This document shows positions 36,242 to 45,999 of a stretch of DNA of 64,000 bases, piece by piece. The stretch comes from Flectobacillus sp. BAB-3569 (GTDB taxonomy: Bacteria > Bacteroidota > Bacteroidia > Cytophagales > Spirosomataceae), in NCBI RefSeq assembly GCF_002270355.1, contig NZ_NJFZ01000015.1:124001-188000 (forward strand), written 5' to 3'. Position numbers and translations under genes: made by a program. The notes beneath the pieces were generated by a model, which worked only from the letters and a program-made list of their open reading frames with translations, did no database searches and was not told the origin of the DNA. Numbering within the stretch: the stretch's first letter is position 1; each line of letters begins with the position of its first letter.

Positions 36242-39200
36242 TTAAAATCCTAGATTTAAACCTACCATCCATGAACGTGCTTGTGGATAGATACCACGGT
36301 CGATACTCATGACACCTCCGCCAATTTCAGGATCATAACCACTGTATTTGGTGATTGTCAAAAGGTTTTGACTCATGACATAGAATCTTGCCTTGCCCAA
36401 ACCCAATTTGCTTGAGATAGTTTGAGGTAAAGTATAACCCAATTGAAGTGTTTTGATACGGAAATAGTCACCATTTTCAAGGTAGAAATTAGATGGGTTA
36501 CCATAGTTTTTGTTCGGGTCGCCATTTACGACTCTTGGCATGCTATTGGTAGAACCTTCGCCTGTCCAACGATCCAAAACTTTGGTTGACCAGTTAGCAT
36601 TTGCAATGTCCAAACGACGTAAACCTTGGAAGATTTTGTTACCGCCCGCACCTTGTCCAAATAACACAAAGTCAAAGTTTTTGTACCCTAAATTAACCGT
36701 AAAACCATAGGTTACCGTTGGCATTGGGTTACCCAAGAACACACGGTCTTTTTCTGTAATGACGCCATCACCATCTGTATCTTGCCATTTAAAATCGCCT
36801 GGTTTGGCATTAGGCTGAATCTTTTTACCATCTTTAGCATATGCTTCTACTTCGCCCTGATTTTGGAAAATGCCTAAAGTCTGGAAGCCAAAGAATGAGT
36901 TGATCGGTTGGCCAACGGCTGTACGAGTAATAGGGTAGGTACTCGATTGGAATGACTGACCACCTGACAAATAGGTGATTCCGTTTCCTAAGTTTGTTAC
37001 TTCGTTTTTGATAAATGAAGCGTTACCATTTACCGAGAAGTTGACTTGACCGATTTTTTTACGATACCCTAATTCAATTTCAAAACCTGTATTTTGCATA
37101 TCTGCCACGTTGGCTGCTGGGTTTGAAATGGCACCTACATAACTTGGAATGCGTGGGTTTTGAAGAATGTTTTTCGTCGTTTTCTGGAAATATTCTAAAG
37201 TCACAGAGAGGTTGTTGAACAAAGTCGCATCTATACCAATGTTCGCTTGACTGGTTTGTTCCCATTTCAAATCTGGGTTGGCTGGCGCATTTGGACTATA
37301 ACCAATAATATAGCTTCCAGAGTTACCAATAGCGTAATTACGACCACTTCCGATTGTAGATAAGAACGCAAAATCCCCAATCGCATCGTTTCCTACTACT
37401 CCATAACCACCACGTACTTTCATAAAGTTGACAAAAGTATTTGTTGGGAAAAATGCCTCGCGAGAAGTAACCCAACCTAATGATATAGATGGGAAAATAC
37501 CATATTTGTTGTTAGCGCCAAAGCGAGACGAACCATCACGACGAACTAGACCTTGAATTAAATATTTTTCGTCAAAACTATAATTCAAACGAGCAAACAA
37601 TGAGGATACATTATGTAACTGTCCTTCACCTGAATCAGAAGAACGTTGGTCGTTTGGTACTTTGAAGTTCATCGACGCATCGTTGAAATTATCTACAGGG
37701 ATATTATAGAAAGTTACACTTGTCGAATAGGTTCTGTTTTCAGAGTAAGCACCCTGACCCAACAATACACTTACATTGTGTTTTTGAATATCACGCGTAT
37801 AAGAAACGGTATTTTCTAAGTTCCAATCAAAGCGAGAGTTCAAACCACGGTTATATGAAGTTTGTGACGTAATATTTGACGAGTTTAACCAAGAAATAGG
37901 CGTAAAGCTTTCATTGCCATAATACGCTACTTTCGAACCAATTGTTGAGCGGATTTTTAATCCTTGGATCGGACTAATTTCCAAATAAGCATTTCCAACA
38001 ATGTTATCACTCCATCCATAATTGCCCAAACGGGTAGAAATATACGCCAAAGGGTTAATCATCTCTTGTCCCACTGCTGTAGAGATACCATAAGGAAAAC
38101 CATTGGCATCACGACGAATCCCTGTATTGGTGTACGGTGGAGCATTGTATATAGATGGGTCTGTTACCACAGCAGCAGTAATAGGGTCGAGGTTAATGGC
38201 AGAACTTAAAGGACCTCCAAACTCAGAGTTTGTATTTCCCAGACCTACAGATTTGTCATGTGCATAGCCTAAGTTCTGTCCAAAAGTTACATATTTTGAA
38301 ATTTTGTGTGTGCTATTCAAACGGATATTCGCACGAGTATATTTCGAAATATCTGTAGCCACAATACCTTCCTGATCCAAATAACCAAAAGAAGCATAAT
38401 AAGTAGAACGCTCGCTACCGCCACTCAAACTAAGTTCATGATTTTGACGACGAGCACTGTTATTAAAAATCAAGGCTTGCCAGTCTGTACCCGTGCCATA
38501 CGATTGAGGATTAGCATATACAGGTTGCGCACCAGCATTTACAGCAGCCTCATTGCGAATCGTCGCATACTGTGTAGCATTCAACAAATTGAGTTTTTTA
38601 GCAGGTGACGAAATACCATAAAAACCATTGTAGCTCACCTGAAGCTTACCCGCTTTTCCTTTTTTCGTAGTAACCAAAATTACCCCAGCGGCAGCCCTAG
38701 CTCCATAAATAGCCTGTGAAGCAGCATCCTTCAGTACTTCAATCGATTCGATGTCTGACTGATTCAAATAACCAATACCACCATTGTCGATTACCACTCC
38801 GTCCACTACCCAAAGAGGATCGTTGTTATTGAGTGTTGTTACACCACGCACACGTACTGTTGCCCCAGAGCCTGGCTGACCAGAACTAGAAGCAATTGTT
38901 AAACCCGAAGTACGACCTTGTAATGCTTCCTCAACACGGTTGATAGGCATAGTCTGTAAGTCAGAAGCCTTTACCGATGAGATAGCACCCGTTACCACAC
39001 TTTTCTTTTGAGCACCATAACCTACCACAACCACTTCATCGAGTTTGTTGATGGCTTCCTCCATCACAAAATTAATGACGGTTGTATTGGCCTTGACACT
39101 CACACTTTGAGCCGAAGCGCCCAAATAATTGGCTACCAAAATAGCTCCTTGGTTTGCCGAAATACTGTAGCGCCCCAACGAATCGGTAATCGTAGCCTTA

Positions 39201-39355
39201 GCTGTTCCCATAATAGATACACTGGCGCCAATCAAGGGTTCTCCAGAGTTTTTAGAGGTAACTTTACCAGTAACTCTAATACCTTGAGCTAGGAGTGTAT
39301 TCACGCTACCCAAGAGTAAAAGAATACTAAAAATTAGTAGATGTTTTTTGTTCAT
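36242..39355 (-). CDS. susC: SusC/RagA-family TonB-linked outer-membrane receptor
   Basis: A 1037-residue outer-membrane channel. Signal peptide (1-23, LLAQG), an N-terminal carboxypeptidase-regulatory-like domain (VTGKVTSKNSGEPLIGASV, residues ~27-105), then the TonB box/plug (VVVVGYGAQKKSVVTGA, LQGRTSGLTIASSSGQPGSG, GVTTLNNNDPLWVVDGVV). A ~22-strand barrel ends in SWMVGLNLGF with terminal Phe. It imports glucan oligosaccharides with SusD using TonB energy. The regulatory direct repeats at 39483-39555 and a TACTTTTG -7 element at 39440-39447 lie upstream. Confidence 0.95.
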   Translation of the reverse strand: MNKKHLLIFSILLLLGSVNTLLAQGIRVTGKVTSKNSGEPLIGASVSIMGTAKATITDSLGRYSISANQGAILVANYLGASAQSVSVKANTTVINFVMEEAINKLDEVVVVGYGAQKKSVVTGAISSVKASDLQTMPINRVEEALQGRTSGLTIASSSGQPGSGATVRVRGVTTLNNNDPLWVVDGVVIDNGGIGYLNQSDIESIEVLKDAASQAIYGARAAAGVILVTTKKGKAGKLQVSYNGFYGISSPAKKLNLLNATQYATIRNEAAVNAGAQPVYANPQSYGTGTDWQALIFNNSARRQNHELSLSGGSERSTYYASFGYLDQEGIVATDISKYTRANIRLNSTHKISKYVTFGQNLGYAHDKSVGLGNTNSEFGGPLSSAINLDPITAAVVTDPSIYNAPPYTNTGIRRDANGFPYGISTAVGQEMINPLAYISTRLGNYGWSDNIVGNAYLEISPIQGLKIRSTIGSKVAYYGNESFTPISWLNSSNITSQTSYNRGLNSRFDWNLENTVSYTRDIQKHNVSVLLGQGAYSENRTYSTSVTFYNIPVDNFNDASMNFKVPNDQRSSDSGEGQLHNVSSLFARLNYSFDEKYLIQGLVRRDGSSRFGANNKYGIFPSISLGWVTSREAFFPTNTFVNFMKVRGGYGVVGNDAIGDFAFLSTIGSGRNYAIGNSGSYIIGYSPNAPANPDLKWEQTSQANIGIDATLFNNLSVTLEYFQKTTKNILQNPRIPSYVGAISNPAANVADMQNTGFEIELGYRKKIGQVNFSVNGNASFIKNEVTNLGNGITYLSGGQSFQSSTYPITRTAVGQPINSFFGFQTLGIFQNQGEVEAYAKDGKKIQPNAKPGDFKWQDTDGDGVITEKDRVFLGNPMPTVTYGFTVNLGYKNFDFVLFGQGAGGNKIFQGLRRLDIANANWSTKVLDRWTGEGSTNSMPRVVNGDPNKNYGNPSNFYLENGDYFRIKTLQLGYTLPQTISSKLGLGKARFYVMSQNLLTITKYSGYDPEIGGGVMSIDRGIYPQARSWMVGLNLGF

Positions 39356-39439
39356 TTTGCAAAAGCATTTTGGAGTATAATGAAAAATAATTGGATTAAT
39401 CCGATAGTGATAGGCTTATCGAACTGCTTTTCGCTTTTG

Positions 39440-39447
39440 CAAAAGTA
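39440..39447 (-). promoter_or_regulatory. Candidate -7 element of susC (TACTTTTG)
   Basis: Read on the minus strand it matches TAnnTTTG. It lies 85 bp before the susC start, with the direct-repeat motifs a further 35-110 bp upstream. No standard-spaced -33 element was seen, which would fit an activated promoter. Confidence 0.45.
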
Positions 39448-39482
39448 GGAGGAAGGACTTCAAATAGTCTAATTAGGTGTTA

Positions 39483-39502
39483 CTACATTACCACTACAAA
39501 AC
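39483..39502 (-). promoter_or_regulatory. 11-bp-spaced direct repeat upstream of susC, proximal
   Basis: Read on the plus strand: CTACATTACCACTACAAAA, with ACATTA and ACAAAA 11 bp apart. Same motif as 30023-30043. Confidence 0.5.
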
Positions 39503-39535
39503 CTTTAATTTGGCTTATAAAGGCATTTTTTACCC

Positions 39536-39555
39536 CAACATTACCACAACATGAT
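39536..39555 (-). promoter_or_regulatory. 11-bp-spaced direct repeat upstream of susC, distal
   Basis: Read on the plus strand: CAACATTACCACAACATGA, with ACATTA and ACATGA 11 bp apart. Preceded by ACCC; shares TACCCCAACATTA with the site before the regulator gene. Confidence 0.55.
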
Positions 39556-39669
39556 AAGTTAAAGTACAAGAAATCTTCATTTATGGTAGAAAAATTTGTA
39601 TTAAAAAAGCGTGGAGTAAAATATAAAGTAAGGAGAATGGATGTGATGTATAATAAGCGTATTCAAACG

Positions 39670-40122
39670 TTAAATTTCAGCTTGGTACTTAGCAATGGCA
39701 ATGGGTAATTTTTGAGAAAGTAGCCGTTGCCAAGTCTTTAGTAAAACGGCGTAAGGAATCAGGTTTTTAAAGCCAATAAATCCATCTTGTTTGAGCTTCA
39801 AAATAGTTTGATTAGTAGATTGAGTTTGCAATGTCCAAGTAACAGTGGTTTCGAGTTTGTGTTGTTCACGGGAGAGTATTCCCTGCCAAGTGTAGCTAAT
39901 TTCGGAATTCGGTTTTAGTTTGAGAATTTGGCAGGTGATTGATCCTTCAAAGCCAAGTTTGACTCGTGATTTGGTTTTAAACTGGAATTCTCTACCTTTT
40001 TCAGGCGTAATGTTGTTGGGCATTAGCCATTCGGCTAGCAGACTAGGATTTGTCAAGAAGCCCCAAACAGTTTCAGGTGTTGCTGCCAATTGCGTTTCGA
40101 TCGTAATTGTTTTGTTTATCAT
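39670..40122 (-). CDS. SRPBCC/AHSA1-like domain protein
   Basis: A 150-residue START/Bet v1-like protein without a signal peptide. Seen: the opening ITIETQLAATPETVWGFLTNPSLLAEWLMP (typical AHSA1 helix-grip start), the antiparallel sheet region (FEGSITCQILKLKPNSEISYTW), and a long C-terminal helix (YAVLLKTWQRLLSQKLPIAIAKY). Such domains bind hydrophobic ligands or assist Hsp90-like proteins; the ligand is unknown. Same direction as susC but on the far side of its promoter region, so not obviously part of the glucan locus. Confidence 0.8.
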   Translation of the reverse strand: MINKTITIETQLAATPETVWGFLTNPSLLAEWLMPNNITPEKGREFQFKTKSRVKLGFEGSITCQILKLKPNSEISYTWQGILSREQHKLETTVTWTLQTQSTNQTILKLKQDGFIGFKNLIPYAVLLKTWQRLLSQKLPIAIAKYQAEI

Positions 40123-40457
40123 ATCAAGGTAGATGCAATAAGTTAAAGGTAGTATGTGACTTTTCCCCTAATATGAGAAATTATTCTATTCATGAATAAT
40201 AATCTCCCTAGTTTTTAATGAATAAATTGATAAATGGTAAGTTTTTAGCACTGAAATTCTGCAATAAACTGTATTATTGGTTATTGATAGATTTTAATTT
40301 GGAAGAGGGGAGGAGGTAGTTATGTGATTAGAATATTGCAATTAAAAAGAAAACCACCTTAGAATTGCTTTCAAGGTGGTTTAGAATAATATTTTATAAT
40401 AGAATTTTAGAGAAATGGGATGGCCAAATAGCCACCAGAGTTGAGTAGATGTGTTAT
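40123..40457. other. 335-bp gap with one terminator hairpin
   Basis: Besides the terminator hairpin at 40350-40382, only A/T-rich sequence is seen. Confidence 0.4.
40350..40382 (-). terminator. Terminator beyond the 50-residue ORF
   Basis: AAACCACCTT pairs with AAGGTGGTTT around a 12-nt loop; on the minus strand a TTTTCTTTTTAATT run follows. Confidence 0.7.
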
Positions 40458-40610
40458 TTATTCAGGTTTAATTTTGACAATTTTATTGTCCCGTAAAACC
40501 ACCAACTCACTATTTTGAGTTTTCTTAAATTCTAAAAGCTTTTCATAAGCTTTTTCAAGTCCTTTAAGAATTTTATTTTTCTCTTCTATTTGAATTTCAA
40601 TTGTTGTCAT
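40458..40610 (-). CDS. Small conserved-looking protein of 50 residues
   Basis: ATG at 40610 to TAA at 40458. The protein opens MTTIEIQIEEKNKILKGLEK, continues with a charged helix (AYEKLLEFKKTQNS), and ends in a strand-like LVVLRDNKIVKIKPE. Coding support comes from the sensible amino-acid composition (many Lys/Glu/Ile), the predicted helix-strand pattern, and a strong terminator in the right place 76 bp downstream. Proteins of this size and pattern are common as unnamed hypothetical genes in Cytophagales; some resemble the antitoxin halves of toxin-antitoxin pairs, but no toxin gene adjoins it. Function unknown. Confidence 0.6.
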   Translation of the reverse strand: MTTIEIQIEEKNKILKGLEKAYEKLLEFKKTQNSELVVLRDNKIVKIKPE

Positions 40611-40750
40611 AATAGTTTTTTTAATAGATTTAGTAAAAGTAAGTTATTAATTAACAGTAATTCAGTTATTAGAATAAGCTCATAATATCAATGCGAATCG
40701 TAGATATATTGTGGATTTTCCTTTACTAAATTTTATTTTACACAATTACT

Positions 40751-40931
40751 CAAGTTAGTGCGCAATATAAAGTTTAAAATTGTGCTTTTAGCTTTCAGGT
40801 AACGGCTTTCGGCGGTAGGCTTTGGGAAAAATGTATGTCTGTGGTCATTAAAAACATTTTGACACTCTTTGCCTTGTGCCTGTTGCCTTGTCCCTAAAAA
40901 AAAACTTAAATCTTATTCTGCACGATTACTT
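40751..40931 (+). mobile_element. MITE-like element A6, near-complete copy
   Basis: From CAAGTTAGTGCGCAATATAA to ATTCTGCACGATTACTTAC. Contains GCTTTCAGGTAACGGCTTTC, CACTCTTTGCCTTGTGCC and TGTTGCCTTG. It ends at the stop codon side of the muconolactone-isomerase-like gene (40936). Confidence 0.68.
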
Positions 40932-40935
40932 ACTA

Positions 40936-41208
40936 TTAAAATTGCTTATCCACCCCAAGGTATTCAACTTTTGACATGTAGGGAAAATAAGGCAGTATCT
41001 CTATCATTTCCTTGCACTTGGTTTCGTCGATGTCTTTAAAAATGAGAACCGCTTCTTTTTTGGTTACAGAAATATAAAAGCTTTCCAAAATACCTTCGTT
41101 CTTCCAAAGATGGACATATTCCATTTCCTTTTTAGGAAGTTCTGGTGTTGATTTAATGGTGTCGATTCCACTATCTGACAATGCGATTGAAACAATGATT
41201 CTGTACAT
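40936..41208 (-). CDS. Muconolactone isomerase-like (dimeric alpha-beta barrel) protein
   Basis: A 90-residue protein with an N-terminal IIVSIALSD strand, KKEMEYVHLWKNEGILESFYI, a VLIFKDIDETKCKEMIEILPYFPYM segment, and a short final strand (SKVEYLGV). The size and the LPYFPYM motif resemble muconolactone delta-isomerase (family LP.FPYM), a ferredoxin-like ABM-fold enzyme. The rest of a muconate pathway is absent, so it may be only a structural relative. It lies 59 bp downstream of the AraC regulator on the same strand and may be co-transcribed with it. Confidence 0.65.
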   Translation of the reverse strand: MYRIIVSIALSDSGIDTIKSTPELPKKEMEYVHLWKNEGILESFYISVTKKEAVLIFKDIDETKCKEMIEILPYFPYMSKVEYLGVDKQF

Positions 41209-41267
41209 TTTTTAGGTTATTTTAAAAGTTATGACTGCTCTAGGTTACTAAATTTAGTACCATAAAA

Positions 41268-42011
41268 TTAGGTAGTCTCAATCGCTAAAAATTGTATCAA
41301 ATCACTTTTTTGCTTCAATTTGGAAGGTGAAATGCCAAATAATTGGTACATATATTTAGTCATTTGCGAAGAGTCGTAAAAACCACTTTCCAAAGCAATC
41401 GTTGTCAGATTTTTGTCTTTCTCGGTTAAAATTTGAAAAATCGCATTTCTCAATCTTGTCCACAACAGGTATTTGCTGATACTGCTACCTATTTGTTGTT
41501 TGAACAATGTGGCTAGTCGAGAAGGGGACAAAAAAACATGATTAGCAACCTCCTGAGTCGAGATATTTTCCACTTTAAAATGCTCATGAATAAATGTGAT
41601 GGCATCCTCGATTCGGGTATCCAAAGGCTGAATCAATGAGTTTTGGAGATTCAAATCAAGCAATCTATCTAATGAAAAGTCGCCCTCCTGCATACCTAAA
41701 AAATGTTGAAATTCTGTTTTAGCATAGAAGACAATAGCATTTTTCTCACCTAATTGTTCCGCAATAAGCTTCCCCAAAATGGAATATGGTTCGATATTTA
41801 GAATAACTACATTTCCTTGGTTACACACACAGGCATGCGCTACTTGAGGTTTGATTACAAACCCAAAGATATCTGGATACTCCTGACTTTCGAGTGTGGT
41901 ACTAAAGGGATAGTCATCAGTAAAAACTATCTGAAAAGCCGCATGTTTATGGATTTCAACATTCGACTTTTTAGCCTTTAATGCGAGTAATAATGGGTTT
42001 TGATTAGGCAT
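41268..42011 (-). CDS. AraC-family transcriptional regulator
   Basis: A 247-residue regulator. The N-terminal ~120 residues form a cupin-like sensor (HKHAAFQIVFTDDYPF..., VAHACVCNQGNVVILNIEPY). The C-terminal AraC double HTH starts near residue 150 (FIHEHFKVENISTQEVANHV, LSPSRLATLFKQQIGSSISKYLLWTRLRNAI, ALESGFYDSSQMTKYMYQLFGISPSKLKQK). Full length is normal. The effector is not known; likely target candidates are the adjacent ABM-fold gene or itself. A G-run just upstream (42013-42020) was checked for frame problems and does not affect the start ATG. Confidence 0.88.
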   Translation of the reverse strand: MPNQNPLLLALKAKKSNVEIHKHAAFQIVFTDDYPFSTTLESQEYPDIFGFVIKPQVAHACVCNQGNVVILNIEPYSILGKLIAEQLGEKNAIVFYAKTEFQHFLGMQEGDFSLDRLLDLNLQNSLIQPLDTRIEDAITFIHEHFKVENISTQEVANHVFLSPSRLATLFKQQIGSSISKYLLWTRLRNAIFQILTEKDKNLTTIALESGFYDSSQMTKYMYQLFGISPSKLKQKSDLIQFLAIETT

Positions 42012-42059
42012 TTTTTGGGGGGGATTGGGAATAGGTTGTAATAGGAGATTAAACGTTTT

Positions 42060-42401
42060 TCATTGAAGAAATTCTGATTTGATAAAATTGATGGTATCTA
42101 AATATTCATTTTTTGACCAATAGCCAATTTCAATATGTTTTGATTTGTTCCATAGAACTATTACCTCAATTAATGGATCTAATTGAATACAAAATGGGAA
42201 TCGGTCATTTTTATATTCTGCATAACTATCCTCTAATTGGCAATCAATACATTTGTAAAGCACAAGACTATCGAATATTTCAGGTATATATTTCTTAATA
42301 TTCTAATATGTTTCTTTACCAAAACCTGAGTAACGCTCTTCAAACTCTTCTAATGTTTCAACATGGTACGTCACTTGTGGTCTCAATAATTTAGTTTCCA
42401 T
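42060..42401 (-). pseudogene. Hypothetical protein with an in-frame TAG
   Basis: The ATG at 42401 opens METKLLRPQVTYHVETLEEF and runs 32 codons to a TAG (42303-42305). The same frame then continues without interruption for another 80 codons (NIKKYIPEIFDSLVLYKCIDC... to ...NFIKSEFLQ). The two halves would form a 113-residue acidic/aromatic protein with Cys pairs, resembling the many unnamed immunity- or SUKH-like small proteins, but no family can be named. The downstream half alone could start at GTG 42263 (67 residues). A point mutation, a sequencing error, or unrelated short frames are all possible. Confidence 0.5.
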
Positions 42402-42531
42402 ACAGTTTTTAACTTTAAAATAAAGTGTAAGCTTAAAAATATAGTAATAGTATCTGTTAAGTATGAAATAATAAGCTGAGATAATTATTCAAATACATCA
42501 AGGTAGAAGATATGTACAAGCCTTAACGAAT

Positions 42532-42951
42532 TCACTCAGCAATTTCTATTTTTGTAAGTTCAAATAAATCCCCACAATTTGATTCATTCAAGCCTGGTGC
42601 CACTCTAATATCTCCGCTAAAAACTACTCTCAAATTTCCTATTTTGAAACATTTAGGCAAATTTATAGGTGTAAGGCTATTTAAGCCATTTGGTTTTAGA
42701 CAAAAAGTTGAATCATCCTCTTGGGTAATTATGCCTTTGATATTTTCAAGATGCTCTTTAAATTTCATGGTAAGTGTATCCCGATTATCATTGCATTTTC
42801 TCCAGCCATATCTCTCAATATTTTCACAATAGGTCCAGTCTACCTTTTCGAGTACAATATTTTCACAACCATATTCAGGTTCTTGGTCAATATTTTTACA
42901 TGATGAGATGTAAAACGAGAAAAACAATATTATTTTGAATAGGTTTCTCAT
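42532..42951 (-). CDS. Hypothetical lipoprotein
   Basis: A 139-residue protein starting at ATG 42951 (MRNLFKIILFFSFYISSCKN). The Lys/Arg n-region, hydrophobic core and SSC lipobox predict an acylated Cys near residue 18. A longer frame to 43011 is not preferred because it would bury this signal. The mature part has several Cys (CENIVLE, DWTYCENI, RKCNDN, FCLKPN, KCFKI, NCGDLF). I do not recognise the family. It is unlinked to neighbours by direction or overlap, and the next gene, groEL, is 430 bp away. Confidence 0.6.
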   Translation of the reverse strand: MRNLFKIILFFSFYISSCKNIDQEPEYGCENIVLEKVDWTYCENIERYGWRKCNDNRDTLTMKFKEHLENIKGIITQEDDSTFCLKPNGLNSLTPINLPKCFKIGNLRVVFSGDIRVAPGLNESNCGDLFELTKIEIAE

Positions 42952-43383
42952 AATTTTCAAGTTTTGTAACAATACGGCTCTTAGATAACTTAATGATTTA
43001 TATAGCTTCAAATATTTTTAAAAACATTCATGAATGCTGAATTTTAAAATATCAGTTTTTGAATTTACTATTTTCGAATGATAGTTATATTATTTCCAAC
43101 AAGATTCTTTCGCACCTACGGCGCTCTTTTAATATTTCGCACCTACGGAGCTAATACCATGATTGTTTTCTGAAAAAATCCAATAAACAGGCATATCTAT
43201 GTTGTAACGATGATAAAGTTAAACTACCTAAAATACAACTAGCTTATATGTTAGACAACAAAAAAACAGCTTATCAAAGCCAAATACTCTAAATCATTCA
43301 CCACTCACTCATTCACTCAATAGAATAAAAAAAGGCCTCTTCCCGTAGAAAGAGGCCTTTGATTTATAAGCAGAAATTGATGA
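42952..43383. other. 432-bp gap between groEL and a lipoprotein gene
   Basis: Contains a two-fold direct repeat of TTTCGCACCTACGG-GCT (43108-43125 and 43135-43152), a TCA-rich stretch near 43285-43320, and the groEL terminator (43327-43360). No gene seen. Confidence 0.5.
43327..43360 (-). terminator. Terminator after groEL
   Basis: On the minus strand AAAGGCCTCTT pairs with AAGAGGCCTTT around TCTACGGG, followed by TTTTTTT. It begins 24 bp after the groEL stop. Confidence 0.92.
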
Positions 43384-45021
<1,638 letters not shown>

Positions 45022-45166
45022 TTATTAGTTATTGGTTGTCTGTTGTCAATAATAGTTAACTAAATGACGTGCAGAGTAAACAACTTTTATAAGTTTTTTT
45101 GCAATTATTTTGAGTTAAAGCGTTTTGTTAAAAGATAACCGTTAACGCCTAACAGATAACTGAAAA

Positions 45167-45445
45167 TTAAACGATTGCGAAAATATCGCTTTCGCGCATG
45201 ATTAAATAGTCTTTTCCTTCTACCGCGATTTCAGTACCAGAGTATTTACCGTATAATACAGTGTCGCCTACTTTAACAGTCAACGGCTCATCTTTCTTGC
45301 CAGCACCTACTGCTACTACTGTTCCTTTTTGTGGTTTTTCTTTCGCTGTGTCAGGGATGATAATTCCGAATGCAGTTTTTTCTTCTGCTGCTGCTGGTTC
45401 AACTAGAACTCTGTCAGCTAATGGTTTGATACTAACTGTTGACAT
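45167..45445 (-). CDS. groES: Co-chaperonin GroES
   Basis: A 92-residue cap subunit of the chaperonin. Seen: [36 protein letters not shown], the mobile loop region around residues 17-32, [15 protein letters not shown] and the terminal [13 protein letters not shown]. Length is usual (about 90-95). Its upstream region has CTG-CAG palindromes and a sigma-54-like TGGCAC element instead of a CIRCE repeat. Confidence 0.98.
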   Translation of the reverse strand: MSTVSIKPLADRVLVEPAAAEEKTAFGIIIPDTAKEKPQKGTVVAVGAGKKDEPLTVKVGDTVLYGKYSGTEIAVEGKDYLIMRESDIFAIV

Positions 45446-45514
45446 TTGTTTTTGTAAGAGTTATTTTTTGTTTATGTAAATTTTAGGTCAGAGCCAGCCG
45501 CAATTATTAGGTGG

Positions 45515-45660
45515 CTGACATGGCATCTTTGTACATTTTTTGTGCCATTGGGCATTTTGCTGAAATATTGTCAGGTTTTGGCTTCAAACTCTGTCATACT
45601 CTATTCATTTGTCAATTCAACCTGAAATTTTGTCGCCTATTTTGTACTTATTTTATGACA
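45515..45660 (-). promoter_or_regulatory. groES: groES upstream region: CTG-CAG palindromes and possible sigma-54 element
   Basis: Two imperfect palindromes, CTGAAATATTGTCAG (45560-45574) and CTGAAATTTTGTCGC (45622-45636), lie 62 bp apart amid further TGTCA half-sites (45591, 45609, 45656). Read on the minus strand, TGGCACAAAAAATGTA (45549 down to 45534) resembles a -24/-12 sigma-54 element, imperfect at -12. A third related palindrome lies before miaB. No CIRCE element was seen. Confidence 0.45.
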
Positions 45661-45750
45661 AATTGACTTCAAACAGGTTTCTTCATTATGCCAATTTCAA
45701 AAAACTGCCTGAATATTTGTTTTTTTCAATGAAGTTTTTAATTTTAATAG

Positions 45751-45918
45751 CAAGAGTATGTTTAAATTTCATAAGTCATTGAAAATAAAACAATATGTAT
45801 TTGTTTTCTGAAATCCTACTGTTTGAGCCGAAGGCGAGTTTAGGATTTCTTGACTTTCTTTTGTTACTTTTCTTGTGTCAAGACAAGAAAAGTAAGGAGT
45901 GGCGAAGGGAAATTTAGT
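45751..45918 (+). repeat. Dispersed hairpin repeat B, copy 3
   Basis: About 168 bp; the same blocks as 10212-10374 (GAAATCCTACTGTTTGAGCC, AAGGCGAGTTTAGGATTTC, TTACTTTTCTTG/CAAGAAAAGTAA hairpin, AGGAGTGGCGAAGGGAAATT). Confidence 0.75.
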
Positions 45919-45999
45919 TTGTTTCAATAAATACCAAATAAATTTAATTATTCGCTCATTTACAAAATCACCACTTAATTTAAAGAAAGGAGGCCCAAG

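Noticed and set aside
45165-45185. LacI-type operator word AAACGATTGCG at the groES end
   Set aside because: It is the coding sequence of the groES C-terminus and lacks the CCGA and GTAAA flanks of the two candidate operators.
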